Of a stretch of 64,000 nt of DNA, positions 21,803 through 32,600 are shown one piece after another. Location of the stretch: positions 29,512,001 through 29,576,000 of the forward strand of contig OX485804.1 of the NCBI GenBank assembly GCA_950295325.1. The letters run 5' to 3'. This stretch comes from Polytrichum commune. Taxonomy: Eukaryota > Streptophyta > Polytrichopsida > Polytrichales > Polytrichaceae. Under the pieces are notes generated by a model. That model ran no database searches, was not told where the DNA came from, and worked only from the letters and a program-made list of their open reading frames with translations. Every line of letters starts with the position of its first letter. Position 1 is the stretch's first letter. The position numbers were made by a program, and so were the translations under genes.

Positions 21803-23036
21803 ACATAAGAGAGAGCATGCGACTCTAATGGTTCCCAAACCTCCCCATGGAATACCCCTTCTTGACGTAATAACTAACCCTCCCCCCCTCCCTTATCTCT
21901 CTCTATGCGACACATGGTTGAAACACAAAGATATAATTAAACCATTCTTTTAATGATTGTTAGTTTTCTTATGACTACGAAAGTATTGACAATCCATTGA
22001 AGTCGGTTGGGAATGCATGTACTATATCAATTGCACCTATTATCATGCGCTAAAAGTTCGGGTAGGTAGAACATATCGTGATCCATTATATTTTATGTAT
22101 GGATTCAAAATTAGAGTGGCCCACATTAATTTTGAACTTAGTTATGTGATTTTAAGGACATGTTTCTCTTCTTGGAGTAGTGTCCTAGGATCAGTGCATA
22201 GTTTAAAGTATAGAATCAAGTTATTAAATTTGGAAGAGCTAACCCTTAAACATATGTTTATAATAAGTGAGGTGACAATTTCTTACACATAAGAACGTTT
22301 CACACATCATATGATTTTGTATAAATGTAAATATTTTATAATCCTAATTCTAGACATGTGATAATGTGAGCAAAAAATTATGTGGATTAAGGAAAGTTAC
22401 ATTCCGGGAGATGGACACATCATACCACCTACAACCTAACATGAGTGTGAAAAGGGGTATCATTTGAGGCATCAGTGTACATAGTATACATAAGGGAGAG
22501 GCATTGCTTTTCTTGGATGTGTAATTCTAAAAAGGCTATATAAGATTTTTGAAATAAAGGTAGACATACAACCCGGGGGGGGGGGGGGAGGGGGCTAAAG
22601 TTTAGAGAAAAAATGACATGGTATGTGCTACTTTCATTCAAGTTACGTTTTTCCATCCCAATGACATGTGTTTCAAGGTCATACTTTTATGAGTTATATC
22701 CTATGAATAAAACAAAATACAATGACTTTCTCATTAGAAAGTGAAAGTAGATTGTATACGTAATAAAGGCCTATTTATTTCATGGTTTCTATTTTGTGTT
22801 TGTAGTGAAGGAAATTATGACAGTAAATTGAAAAAATCACTACAAAGTCATGAGTCCACTTTCTAGCCTACTGTTAGTACATATACATTGTTTTTCTTTA
22901 CTTTGTAGTCACCCACGCATGTCATTTAGGTTTCCAATGAAGAGTCCACCCCCATGACTAGATTGATGAATTAATCATTGTGTATCAAAATTATAGTGGG
23001 CTATAGGTAACAAGTGTGATTGGTGTACATGTACCG
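21803..23036. other. Intergenic stretch with G-homopolymer
   Basis: Contains a run of about 15 G followed by AGGGGG at 22574-22594. No gene is recognised. Confidence 0.5.
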
Positions 23037-23222
23037 TAATCATTTAACTCTTCTTTTTCTTTTGGGAACATGGGAGGCGCTTGACCACCTGCCTAGTTTT
23101 CCGTCAAGTAGAGAGACGATTTCATAACCGGGAATTGAACCACCAACCACTCCGTTTGGTTTGGGCACCTCCCCACTATCATTCGGTATTTTAGGGTCAT
23201 CTCATACCATAATCATTTAACT
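23037..23222 (-). mobile_element. tRNA-type SINE with 13-bp target duplication
   Basis: A 160-bp body (23050-23209) is flanked by TAATCATTTAACT at 23037-23049 and 23210-23222. On the minus strand it contains GGTTCAATTCCC, a match to the Pol III B box, downstream of an A-box-like GGGGAGGTGCCC, and ends in an A-rich tail CCAAAAGAAAAAGAAG. The same body occurs at 59637-59796, also exactly 160 bp with its own duplication. Internal Pol III boxes plus target duplications define a SINE. Confidence 0.85.
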
Positions 23223-25292
23223 TCATGGAGTTGGTAGAAGAGTTTCTATGAAATGGCTCGATAACAAGTTAGCATGAGTGAGCTTCAATAGTTCACAAAA
23301 CGAGTATGATGTTTCATCAAATTTGAAGTGCCAAAGGAGAGGAGTCAAGCTTAGGTGCCGTAGTACACATGACATGAAAATGCAACATCCATGGAATCAA
23401 GGTGAAAATAATGGAAAAATCCTTATAGATCATTTGTTATTGTTTCTAATAGATCTTACCTCATATTTAGTATCAAAGATCCCAACTTTGTCTAGTGAGA
23501 TTAAGTTAACTTGTAGAGGGATCTTACCGGGAGCCCTAGTGTAGTTGGCATGGATCTTAAGAGTATGAAAAGTATAACACAAACATACAACATATCAAAC
23601 AAATATACAACATACAACATTCAAATATTCTTGGATTGTATACTAAATGGGGCTAACAAATCTTTGCTTAAGAAGGTTTTGTTTGAAGTTCGTTCTACAC
23701 AATTCAAGTACTCTCTAGGTTTTCACAACAAGTTGTTGTAAGCTTGCAGTTTGTAGATAAAGCTTGTTGTGCGGATGAAGCATGCATAAAAGAGATTACA
23801 ATTCACCCCTCAAAATAAAATTGACTCCTAATGCTTGCAAGTGCTCCTCTTATCATTTAGTGTTGGGCTCTAGATGTAACTTCATTCTAGCTACTTTTCC
23901 GCATGATGTTGTTGCAAAGATACACAAACCGACAACTATAAAAACTTTGACGGTGCTAACGATTGAGTTTGTGGACCTATGGAACTATGCAAACCTTAAA
24001 AATTAGTTCCGTACATTTGCCTTAGTCCAAAACTAGGTCTCTTAAAGTGGGCAAAGGGAGTGATAAATTTGTTAGGATGGCATGTTGGGTGGAGTATATT
24101 GTGTAAGTGTGGCATTCATGATTGTGTAAGGTAGACAAGCCCATTGCCGTTACCCGTAAGCAATTTCGCATAAGTGTAGCACAAATGTGATATTGGAGCG
24201 ATTTTTAACAAGTTTGGAAATTAATATCACAACATTTAATCCAAAAAATTACAATTTATTTCCAAGTTTTGAAAATATTGTAAATATCCAAATGCAGTGT
24301 TCTCTCCTGACCCATATTCCCAACATAGGTCGACCTATTTTCGGCAGTTAGGAGACAAAACTTGTGTACAATCAATGCCCTTTCAAGGAAGCCAAATTTG
24401 TGCCCTTTTAACTTACATTTTCCATCATGCCGAATGTGAAAGCTACATGTGTGATTCTCCATGGTTTTTTCATCATGTTAGAAAATACAGCTACATATGT
24501 TCATGAATTTAGGGGATTCTATGTATAAAGATTTTGGTGGGGAGGGGGTATCAGAAACGGGTATGTCTACCATAGAAAAATCTATGGTTTAAGATAGATG
24601 TGCATTAGATGGATGTTTTTCTCTCTGCACCCACTTCTCATATTTAGTGCAAGATATTAGCAAATCCAAATCGTGCTCGTAGCCTTTTGCCTCATAAAGT
24701 TTGGAGCTCGTAAGATTATATTCATCGTTATCAAAGTGAAGATTACTCTGTTCATTAAGTGGTCATGTAGGCCCCCTCAATTATGTCGACTATTGAACCT
24801 AAAATGGTTAGAACATTGTGAACATATAGTCCAGTCTCTTTTAAACACATGTTTTCTTGGTGCCAGTTCTTGGATCCACACCTAACCACGTACCATTCAA
24901 ATACATGGTGTCCATATTATTGTTGTGTTCAATCTAGGCACGTCTACCTTAGTAGCTCGGGTGTCTCAAGGTTTCCTTTCCCATCCAACTACGACAATAA
25001 CCTCTTTGCACCCATCCATTATGGCTGAGGCCCAACACAAAATTAAAAATCAAGCCCACCATAGATTGAGGGCCAACTCATTTTAATTGGACCCTACTAC
25101 ATTAAGTGGGCATTAACTCAAGATTTATAATTTTTGGTTAAAGTGGGTTAAAATAAAATGAATACCCAAGTTATAGAGTACCTCAATGCATTTTCACCAT
25201 GCCAATGAATGGGGTTTACCTAGACACCATGAAACTTTACATATTTGTTTCCAATCTTAAAACTTTCATTTCACAGCAACTAAACAATATAT
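23223..25292. other. Intergenic stretch, no gene seen
   Basis: AT-rich sequence with only short, unrecognised open frames on both strands. Confidence 0.5.
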
Positions 25293-25372
25293 TGTTGTTT
25301 TTTTGAAACACATGAGGTGCATTCGATTTGGGTACCTTTCCGTCATCCGGTAGTTTAGGGTCATCTCGGACA
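25293..25372 (-). mobile_element. Internally deleted SINE copy
   Basis: Both ends of the SINE are present (CACATGAGGTGC at one side, GGTAGTTTAGGGTCATCTC at the other), but the central part, including most of the B box, is missing. No target duplication is seen. Confidence 0.55.
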
Positions 25373-25764
25373 GTACTGGAAATTATGGTTGGAGAGGCCC
25401 AAGTTCCATATTTGTACTAGATATTTAAAATCGCAAGATAGCTTTTCAACGGCATAGTCTTTGCATTGTCATCCCCATATTTGGGTATTTAATTTAATAA
25501 GAACAAAATGTATGTTCTCAAAATCTTTTGTTGGAAATTTCACCATGAAAGTGCTTGCCTAATACCCATACTATGAGGGAGTCGAGTTAAGCGTCAGTTA
25601 ACAATTTTTTGCCCTCAACAAGAGTGTTACATGTCACCATATGACTGGTTGGAACATGCTAAATATGATATGAAAAATGGATTGTAGGCAAAGACGTGCC
25701 CAATCATACCTGAGCACACAATACACTAGGAATTTGCCTGTGGCTCTTTAAGGTGAGATATTAC

Positions 25765-26640
25765 ACGGTAAGTTCAAGTCTAATTGGTCGAACTTTCAAC
25801 TTCCACATCATCCAATCACATGGGAACATGTGGCATCATATACTACACCAGGAATCGCCCAAGGTTCTCACATGTGTTGTTACCACAAGTTCGGGTTTGA
25901 TTGGGCAACTTTCCAATATCCATGTCATATGTTAACTTGTTCCCACCAATCACACGACAACACCTGGCACTATTTTTTATGCCTAATCCACCCCACACAT
26001 AGGACCCACGAAACCAACATTTTGCAGTTGAAATCTGCAACATCTCACTCCAAACAATGCGCGCACTTGCTTGTGGATGTCGAGTTAAGAAAAGAAAAGA
26101 AAAAATAACGCCAGTATTTAATACCGGCGTGAATGTGAGCCCGTTGGCCATAAACTGATCACGGTATTCCATGATCAGTGTATGGTTTTATGCCTCCTGT
26201 GGAGAGGTGGGCTCTAGGGGGTTGACACAAGCAAACTATTTTTAATTAGGGGGGGTTACGGGTTTTTGTTTGTTATCTAGTTTTCTCTTATTTAGTACTA
26301 GGTAGGTGAGGTATTTCATGGCGTTCTGGTGTATGTTTTTCATAAGATTTTTTATGCTTGATTTTGGGATGTTTAGTCTTGTGAGGTTTTCAATGGAGTG
26401 CTCGTGTATGGCTCCTCTTACTCCTGCCGTGATGGTTATGAGGGGGTTGGTTTTCCAGCCATTATTTTGGATGGTGTTATTTAATGGGTCGTATTTGGCG
26501 TGTTTGTGTGTGATGGCTTGTCCTGGGAATTTGTCATGGCAGTATGTGAATTCAATGAATTGGATCTGTCGAGTTAACTATGGAGTCGACCCATAAACAA
26601 AGAAAACATGCTTGCTTGGTCAGTCAGATTCAAGCTGGGC
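25765..26640 (+). repeat. Dispersed block copy 1, interrupted by retroelement fragment
   Basis: A block beginning AAGTTCGGGTTTGATTGGGC, then CCACCAATCACACGACAACA, CCTAATCCACCCCAC and ending ...GTCGACCCATAAACAAAG. It is shared with 26664-26915 and 27985-28235. A partial extra copy precedes it (25765-25845). The retroelement fragment at 26089-26566 sits inside it. Confidence 0.75.
26078..26577 (-). mobile_element. Truncated reverse-transcriptase-element fragment with 11-bp duplication
   Basis: TGTCGAGTTAA at 26078-26088 and 26567-26577 brackets 478 bp. Minus-strand translation from 26566 is open for about 105 codons: FTYCHDKFPGQAITHKHAKY, NPLITITAGVRGAIHEHSIE, KSSIKNLMKNIHQNAMKYL, LVLNKRKLDNKQ. 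I associate this with the C-terminal region of reverse-transcriptase proteins of non-LTR-like elements; the assignment is from memory of the motif and should be verified. Near the downstream end a short palindrome (ACGCC-GTATT / AATAC-GGCGT, 26110-26132) could fold as a 3' stem-loop. Confidence 0.65.
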
Positions 26641-26663
26641 CGATAATTGTATGTTATGTGATT

Positions 26664-26915
26664 TGACCGCGAGTTCAGGCTTGGTTGGGCAACTTTCCAA
26701 TATCCATGTCATCTTTAAATGGTCCCAACCAATCACACAATGACACGTGGCACTTAATTTCTTTCCTTAAAGCCTAATCCGCACCGCATGTAGGGTACAC
26801 AAAACCACGATTTTGCAGTCAAATTCCGCAACATCCTACTCCAGATGACGCCGTTTGCTTGCATGTGGATGTTAAGTTTGTGGAGTCAACCTATAAACAA
26901 AAAAAGAAGTGGGCT
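26664..26915 (+). repeat. Dispersed block copy 2
   Basis: Contains CAACTTTCCAATATCCATG, CCAACCAATCACACAATGA, CACGTGGCAC and CAACCTATAAACAAAAAAAG. It carries a CCAAT box and an ACGTG core in promoter-like spacing, but no gene follows. Confidence 0.8.
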
Positions 26916-26929
26916 AGTTGGCAAAAGTA

Positions 26930-27800
26930 ACCATTTTAGGACCCAATTATCTTAGGACATGAGTTTGAGAGCTTGTGCAAAGTCAACCCAATTTTTTTGA
27001 TGTTCAAATTACCACACTCGAAGAGTGTTATCATGTTATTAAAAATTGGCCTTTCTGCTTGTCCTACTAAGATGGGTGGGTCAAGTTTGCTTGCATAGGC
27101 CAATCTTGAATTTAGGACAGTGGATTCATGGGCATACCCTATTTTAGATCCTAAACGATTCTTAAAGTTTTTGGGATGGCAAGAGGAGGTCCAACTTTCA
27201 AATTAGGCTTTGACTCATGTCAAGTTCACAAGCTCTTTATTGAAAGTTTTCTTAAAGAGAGATCAAACTCACGGTTTCATCCCTCTTTGAGAGATTTTAC
27301 GGATAACTTTATTAGAGTTATGCGTAACGAAAGTAGATGAAACCATTGGGTTAGTCCCGGACCCTAAGTTTTATGAGAATTAACACAAAGTCACCCAAGT
27401 TCTCTTAATGCTTGAATTACCATACACAAAGAGCGGTGTTGGGCTATTCATAACCGCTTTCTAACTTGTCCTACTAGGATGGGTGGGCCAACCTAGCCTT
27501 ACATAGGCCAATCTAAAATTTAGATCAATGGGTCCCATGCGCATACCCTATTTTAAATCTTAATATTTTTTCAAAATTTTTGAAATGAAAAAAAGAAATC
27601 CCAAAACTTTCACCCAACTATCCAAATAGGCTTTGATACATGACGAGCTAATGAGCTCTTAAGTAGGGGAGAAAATTTTTAAAAATAGAAAAATAATCTA
27701 AAATCTAAAATCTAAAATCTAAAAAGAAGGACCAAACCATGGTTTCATACCTCTTTAGGAGACTTTACAGACAGCTCGTATGGCCAACAAAAGACAAGAG
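26930..27800 (+). repeat. Two-copy tandem duplication, period about 420 bp
   Basis: The first copy (26940-27350) and second (27360-27790) share CTTGTCCTACTA-GATGGGTG, ATAGGCCAATCT, GCATACCCTATTTTA and TGGTTTCAT-CCTCTTT. They are clearly diverged, so this is an old duplication. Confidence 0.75.
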
Positions 27801-27984
27801 ACAGTAGCACGGAAAAGCCATTTATAGTCAATGCACTACTGAGTCGTCTATATGCCTTTTCGAGAAGAGATTCTCCGGGTATATATGTCTATAACAAAGA
27901 ACAATAAGAGGCTCTTCTTCATCGCAAGTTCCTGAGATTTGAATTGAAGTATCGTAGACATTTCCTTTAGAAACTAAGTTACCA

Positions 27985-28235
27985 CAACTATGTTCAGGTT
28001 TGATCGGGAAACATTCCAATGTCCATATCATCTTCTCTGTTGTCCCAACAAATCACACAATGACATGTGGTGCTTCATGCCTAATTCACCCCACTCGTTC
28101 AGTATACAAAACCGAGATTTTCCCAGTTGACAATTCCGCAACATTCCACTCCAGACGAAGCGTGCACCACGCACATGTTGAGTTTTGTAAAGTCAACCCA
28201 TAAATACAAAAACCAACTGTGCTTGCTTGGCATGG
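27985..28235 (+). repeat. Dispersed block copy 3
   Basis: Same block as 26664-26915: GGGAAACATTCCAATGTCCAT, CAAATCACACAATGACATGT, GTCAACCCATAAATACAAA. Here the ACGTG core is mutated to ACATG. Confidence 0.75.
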
Positions 28236-28305
28236 ATTCAGGTAGATGATTGGAAGTAGGGTTGTAATTTATGTTATGTTGGAGGGAGGCAACATCCGGA
28301 TGCAA

Positions 28306-28686
28306 GTGGAGGCCACACACGTTCGAAAACGCAGGTTTCGAAATGGAGTTTTGTAAGCCAAGGTAAAAGAATGTTTGGCCTTGACATGTGCCTAACTTTG
28401 AGGAGTTGGGTTTCAAGGTTGGTCTCTCTTTTAGTGGTTGAAACTGTTCATTTTCCAATCTAGGTTTTTAAAACCTTTGTTTTATTTTTATTTTTAATCA
28501 AAGTTGAAAACGGATGGTTTTAATCAATAAAAGAGGGACTGACCTCAAAACTCAGCTCCTTGAAGTCAGGCATGCGTCAAAGTCAAACATTCTTTTACCT
28601 TTGCTTATTAAACTCCATTTTGAAACCGGCGTTTTTGAATGTATGTGACCTCCCTTTCAAAGGTAACGTGCAGTGTGTGGCCTCCC
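28306..28686. repeat. Long imperfect hairpin, arms about 165-180 bp
   Basis: The left arm (about 28306-28470) with GGAGGCCACACACGTTCG, TTTCGAAATGGAGTTTTG and AAGGTAAAAGAATGTTTG is the inverse of the right arm (about 28505-28686) with CAAACATTCTTTTACCTT, AAACTCCATTTTGAAACC and GTGTGGCCTCC. An AT-rich spacer of about 35 bp separates them. This could be a MITE or an inverted duplication. Transcripts would form long double-stranded RNA. Confidence 0.8.
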
Positions 28687-28689
28687 CTT

Positions 28690-30070
28690 CGAAGGTGATA
28701 ACTTAACTGAGGCACTATCCAGCAAGAACATAAGAAAGAGCCAAAACAACGGAACCAACGGAAGAGCCACAGACCGTATAAGAGGACTGCCTGGTGACTC
28801 ATGATGCTTGTGCGAAAGGTATCATTTGAGTCACTGAGTCAGAATCCGGATGCATATTCTCACTTTCTTACTTGCCAGATTAGGTGGTGGGTTGGTTATA
28901 TGGAGCTCTACCTGCAGCAGCAGCTGCGGGGAGTCACCGAGAAAAGCCCGGAATGGAATGAGATGGGATAAATTCATCGCGCTCTCTATCTCACACACAC
29001 AATTGTCCTCCGAAGAAACCCAAAGGTGTGAGTTTTGAGTTACATGGGGTGAGAATTTGAAGCCATAAACCTCCACTTGCTGCAAGTAGGTGAGGCCAGC
29101 TTGTTTCTTGGGGCCATTGCAGAAGACTGTTGGTGGTGGTTATGGTGGCCTTCGGAGCGAAACGAAACCAAATATCTTCTTCGCTGGGGAGTTTTCAATC
29201 GACGGAGGTTGGGTGATGCGTTTTTTGTAACTCCCGATTTCAATCTTGTAGGAAAGCAGTGCGGTAAGCTTCAGAGTTTATTGAATGCAAAGATGATGTT
29301 GCCAAAAAAAAATTGAGGTTCTTGAAGAGTGGACATCTGTTTCTTGATAGGCTGCCCTGCCCCGCCCCGCCCTGCCCTACCAACCACACTTGTTGAGTCG
29401 TCCCAAATCCCATTCTTCACATTTAGTTTTTGTCCTCCTCACATTGTTGCGGGTCGAGTTGTCGGCCCCCTTCGTGTTGTGGATTGGAGTGGGAGAGGTC
29501 ATTTGTGAGATGGTTGCAGCGGCGGCTTGTTTTGGAACAAACAAAGCTTTTGTTTTTTGATGTTTTGTTGTTGTTTTTTTCCAATTGTTTCATAACACAA
29601 GACTCCGTTTTGAAGTTTAAACATTCAATTTTGGGGTTGGGGGGAGCAGGACTCTCAATCTGTCCGACAATCTGGGTGGATTGACCCGTCGGCGAGGTTT
29701 GTTGCCCTGGATCCCTGAAGGAAGGATCTTGGAACAGCCTGTGTAGGCGTATGTACACCTAATTTAATTCCCTTGAGTGTGAGTGCGTGTTTTGAAATTC
29801 GACTGTAGGCCTTTGTTGTGATCTTTGAAGAAACCAGTTGCAGATGGTTAGGAGTCCGAAGTAGGTATGTAGGTATGTATACAGCATTGAAGAGCTCGAT
29901 TAGGTAGCATGGCTGTCGCGCCATTGGTGTGTCATCTCATTAGGCACCTTGGAGGGGCGTGTGGATCTCTTGATACAAACAAACCATCGGAAAGTCGAAT
30001 GCCGGAGTTGCACGCAATTCTTCGCTTGTTCAACTGTGACCTCACCTTGAGGCTAAAGAGCAATAATTGA
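28690..30070. other. Upstream region of the transporter, no gene called
   Basis: Open frames near 28831-29316 and 29423-29758 overlap on both strands and match nothing I recognise. The region is less AT-rich than the repeat territory and may include distal promoter or an unrecognised transcript. Confidence 0.45.
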
Positions 30071-30075
30071 AGATC

Positions 30076-30600
30076 GCTGCCGTTGGAGATTGCCTAATAA
30101 TTTTCTCCCGAAAAACTCTGGTGACAGGACTACAAATTCCCTCATTTAAATCCTCTGCCAACCTTTCTTGTTCTTAGTCTCCATTCTTGATGCTCAAAAT
30201 CCAGTTGAGCAATCTCAGCCTGAGGGTAGAGAGCCAGTCTGTGCACATTGCTGCCGTTGAAGATTGCCTAATCATCTTCTTCAACGAAACTCTGGTGACA
30301 GAAGTTGTGATTTCTACATATTCCCGCATTCAAATCCTCTGCCAACCTTTTCTTGTTTTTCTTAGGGTTCATTTTTGAAGCTCAAAATCCAGTTGAGCAA
30401 TCTCAGCCTGAGGGTAGAGAGCCAGATCTGTGCAAATTGCTGCCGTTGAAGATTGCCTAATAATCTTTTTCAACAAAAGTTTATTGATAGGACTTGCGAT
30501 TTCCGCAAGTTTATCATACAAATTCCTCTGCCAGACCTTTTAGGTTCTTCTTCTCCACCTCCATTCTTTCGAGCTCGAAACCGATCCTGTCGAGGTTGCA
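30076..30600 (+). repeat. Three-copy tandem repeat in promoter/leader of transporter gene
   Basis: The unit GCTGCCGTTG-AGATTGCCTAAT starts at 30076, 30250 and 30439 (periods of 174 and 189 bp). It includes CTCTGGTGACAG, CAAATCCTCTGCCAACC and, between units, CAGTTGAGCAATCTCAGCCT. The last copy runs into the ATG of the transporter at 30601. It probably spans promoter and 5' leader, so copy number could change transcription start use. No TATA box was assigned. Confidence 0.85.
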
Positions 30601-31644
30601 ATGGACACGGTGGCGATGGGCAACACAAAGGCAGCCACCGTCAGCGTCGTACTGGGATACGCACTCTGCTCCAGCCTGCTGGCCGTCATCAACAAACTTG
30701 CCGTCACATGCTTCCCATATCCGGCACTCCTGACGGCAATGCAGTACCTGACCTCAGCAGCAGGGGTGATTTTGGCAGGCAAGCTAAACCTAATCACACA
30801 TGACCGCTGGACATGGTCGACCGCAAGAAAGTTTTTCCCGGCAGCCTTGGTGTTCTACCTGGCCATCTTCTTCAACACCAACCTCCTGAAGCATGCCAAC
30901 GTTGACACATTTATTGTGTTCAGATCCGCAACTCCACTCCTGGTGGCCATAGCTGACACTGTCTTCAGAAAACAACCCCTCCCTTCCACATGGACATTCG
31001 GTGCCCTAATTGTGATCCTTGGTGGAGCAGTGGGCTATGTTGCAACAGACTCCCAATTCTCAGTCACCGCATACTCCTGGGCAGTGGCATATTTGGCAGT
31101 GATTTGCACTGAAATGGTGTATGTGAAGCAGATGGTGACAGACTTGGATCTCAACACATGGGGTTATGTCTTGTACAACAATGTCATTTCCCTCTTGCTC
31201 TCCCCCTTCTTCTGGCTCCTCATGGGAGAGTATAAGATGATGATGACCACAACTGCTCCACAGGCGAGTGAAAATACTTTTGCGAGTGTTTCCGCAGTTG
31301 CTTTGAGCTGTGTGTTCGGGATGGCCATCAGTTTCTTCGGTTTTGCAGCCAGGAAGGCTATCTCGGCCACTGCATTCACCGTGACCGGAGTTGTAAACAA
31401 GCTGCTTACTGTGGTCATCAATGTGTTGATCTGGGATAAGCATGCCAGCAACTTGGGATTGCTTTGCCTTCTTGTCACAATTGCTGGTGGAATCATGTAC
31501 CAGCAGGCAACATCATCGGTTTCCAAAAAGCCTTGCAGTTTGCCCTCCGAAGTTGCTGCGGAGGATGAGGAGAAAGGGTTACTGTTGATTGCCGAGGAGG
31601 CAATTGCGTCTGTCAAGGAGATCAAGGTGGTGGAAAATAAATGA
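30601..31644 (+). CDS. GFT1: Golgi GDP-L-fucose transporter, GFT1/GONST4-like
   Basis: An intact single-exon gene for a 347-residue nucleotide-sugar transporter of the drug/metabolite (TPT/NST) superfamily. It is predicted to exchange cytosolic GDP-L-fucose for luminal GMP in the Golgi, supplying fucosylation of xyloglucan, pectins and glycoproteins. It is recognised by GYALCSSLLAVINKLA near the N-terminus, NTNLLKHANVDTFIVFRS (about 100-117), GAVGYVATDS (about 147-156), SWAVAYLAVICTEMVYVKQM, NTWGYVLYNN, and the signature GFAARKAISATAFTVTGVVNK followed by LTVVINVLIWDKHA. Eight to ten hydrophobic segments span the protein. The C-terminal tail is cytosolic, acidic and Lys-rich, usual for the family. 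The start is the first ATG after the leader repeat. Substrate is inferred from close similarity to Arabidopsis GONST4/GFT1. Confidence 0.93.
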   Translation: MDTVAMGNTKAATVSVVLGYALCSSLLAVINKLAVTCFPYPALLTAMQYLTSAAGVILAGKLNLITHDRWTWSTARKFFPAALVFYLAIFFNTNLLKHANVDTFIVFRSATPLLVAIADTVFRKQPLPSTWTFGALIVILGGAVGYVATDSQFSVTAYSWAVAYLAVICTEMVYVKQMVTDLDLNTWGYVLYNNVISLLLSPFFWLLMGEYKMMMTTTAPQASENTFASVSAVALSCVFGMAISFFGFAARKAISATAFTVTGVVNKLLTVVINVLIWDKHASNLGLLCLLVTIAGGIMYQQATSSVSKKPCSLPSEVAAEDEEKGLLLIAEEAIASVKEIKVVENK

Positions 31645-32010
31645 TGTGCAGATTGCATGATTCCAAAGTTTTGTGGACCCACAGAGGAATCAACTTTGCA
31701 AGGTTTGGCGATTCGGTTCATTGCCATCGAGGGTTGCAAAAAATTTCCACGATTTGAGTTTTTAAAACAGTTTCGACAAGCAGGTGGAGGGGGTTGATTG
31801 AGTCCTTTAGGAAGGAAGTTTAGAGAACAAATGGTGTGCAGATTGCATGCTTCCAAGGTTATCTGGATTCACAACGGGATCGACTTTGCAAGGTTTTGGG
31901 ATTCGGTTTCTTGCCATTGAGAGTTGCAAACATTTTCGACAAGCAGGTGAAGGGGATTGATTGAGTGCTTTTCGGGAGGAAATTAAGAGACTGTTGAAGA
32001 ACAATCTTTC
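31639..32010 (+). repeat. 190-bp tandem duplication starting at transporter stop codon
   Basis: ATGATGTGCAGATTGCATG at 31641 recurs as ATGGTGTGCAGATTGCATG at 31831. The copies share CAACTTTGCAAGG / CGACTTTGCAAGG, TTGCCAT-GAG-GTTGCAAA and TTTCGACAAGCAGGTG. The stop codon of the transporter lies in the first copy; the second is downstream 3' UTR or intergenic. Confidence 0.85.
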
Positions 32011-32049
32011 AGTTTAGAAGAGTTTCTGTGGCACAAACCTCGCCTCTCC

Positions 32050-32600
32050 TTTAGCTATGGAGAGGAGACTTGAGAGCAAGCAACAGGATGGTGAAGGTGA
32101 AGGTGAAGGTGAAGGTGAAGAAGAATGAATGGCAACTTGCTCCCCCTTCCTCTCATCATCTTCTGTACCTCCTATCCCATCCCGGCCTCTAGTATCAATT
32201 GCAAATAAGAGAGTTTCTTGGTCCCATTCATGTTGGACCACTTCTAGGTAATGTGGGCTAACCCCATTCACGTGATCATGGCGGCTTTGCACGTTGCAGC
32301 GTTGGACTCCTTGCATCTGCTTCAAGAGTGGCCATGAACCACCTAACCTTCAGCTATGGAGAGGAGGCCTGAGAACAAGTGACATGAAGGTGAAGAAGAG
32401 GAGTGACTTCTTGCTCCTTCCTTTCATCATCCTTCTGTAACTCTCAACCCACCCTCTAATTTCATTATAGATTAGAGAGTTCCTCAGTCCCGTTCAGAGG
32501 ACCATTTCTAGAGTAATGTGGCTAAACCTCATTCGCATGCTCATGGAGGCTTTGCACGTTTACAGCGCCGGACTTCTTGTATCTGCTTCAGGAGTGGCCA
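32050..32600 (+). repeat. 299-bp tandem duplication with (GGTGAA)n
   Basis: AGCTATGGAGAGGAG at 32053 recurs at 32352. Both copies continue with CTTGCTCC, TCATCATC-TTCTGTA and the TTTGCACGTT-CAGCG region. The first copy contains a 6-bp microsatellite (GGTGAA)5 at 32093-32122 that is contracted in the second. Confidence 0.8.

Noticed and set aside
21614-21953. Open frames with 8-residue periodic repeats on both strands
   Set aside because: A direct consequence of the 8-bp minisatellite, not proteins.
26246-26596. Plus-strand open frame rich in Met/Phe/Leu, at first sight like a membrane or organellar protein
   Set aside because: The opposite strand has a far better protein-like frame with retroelement motifs and the insert has a target duplication.
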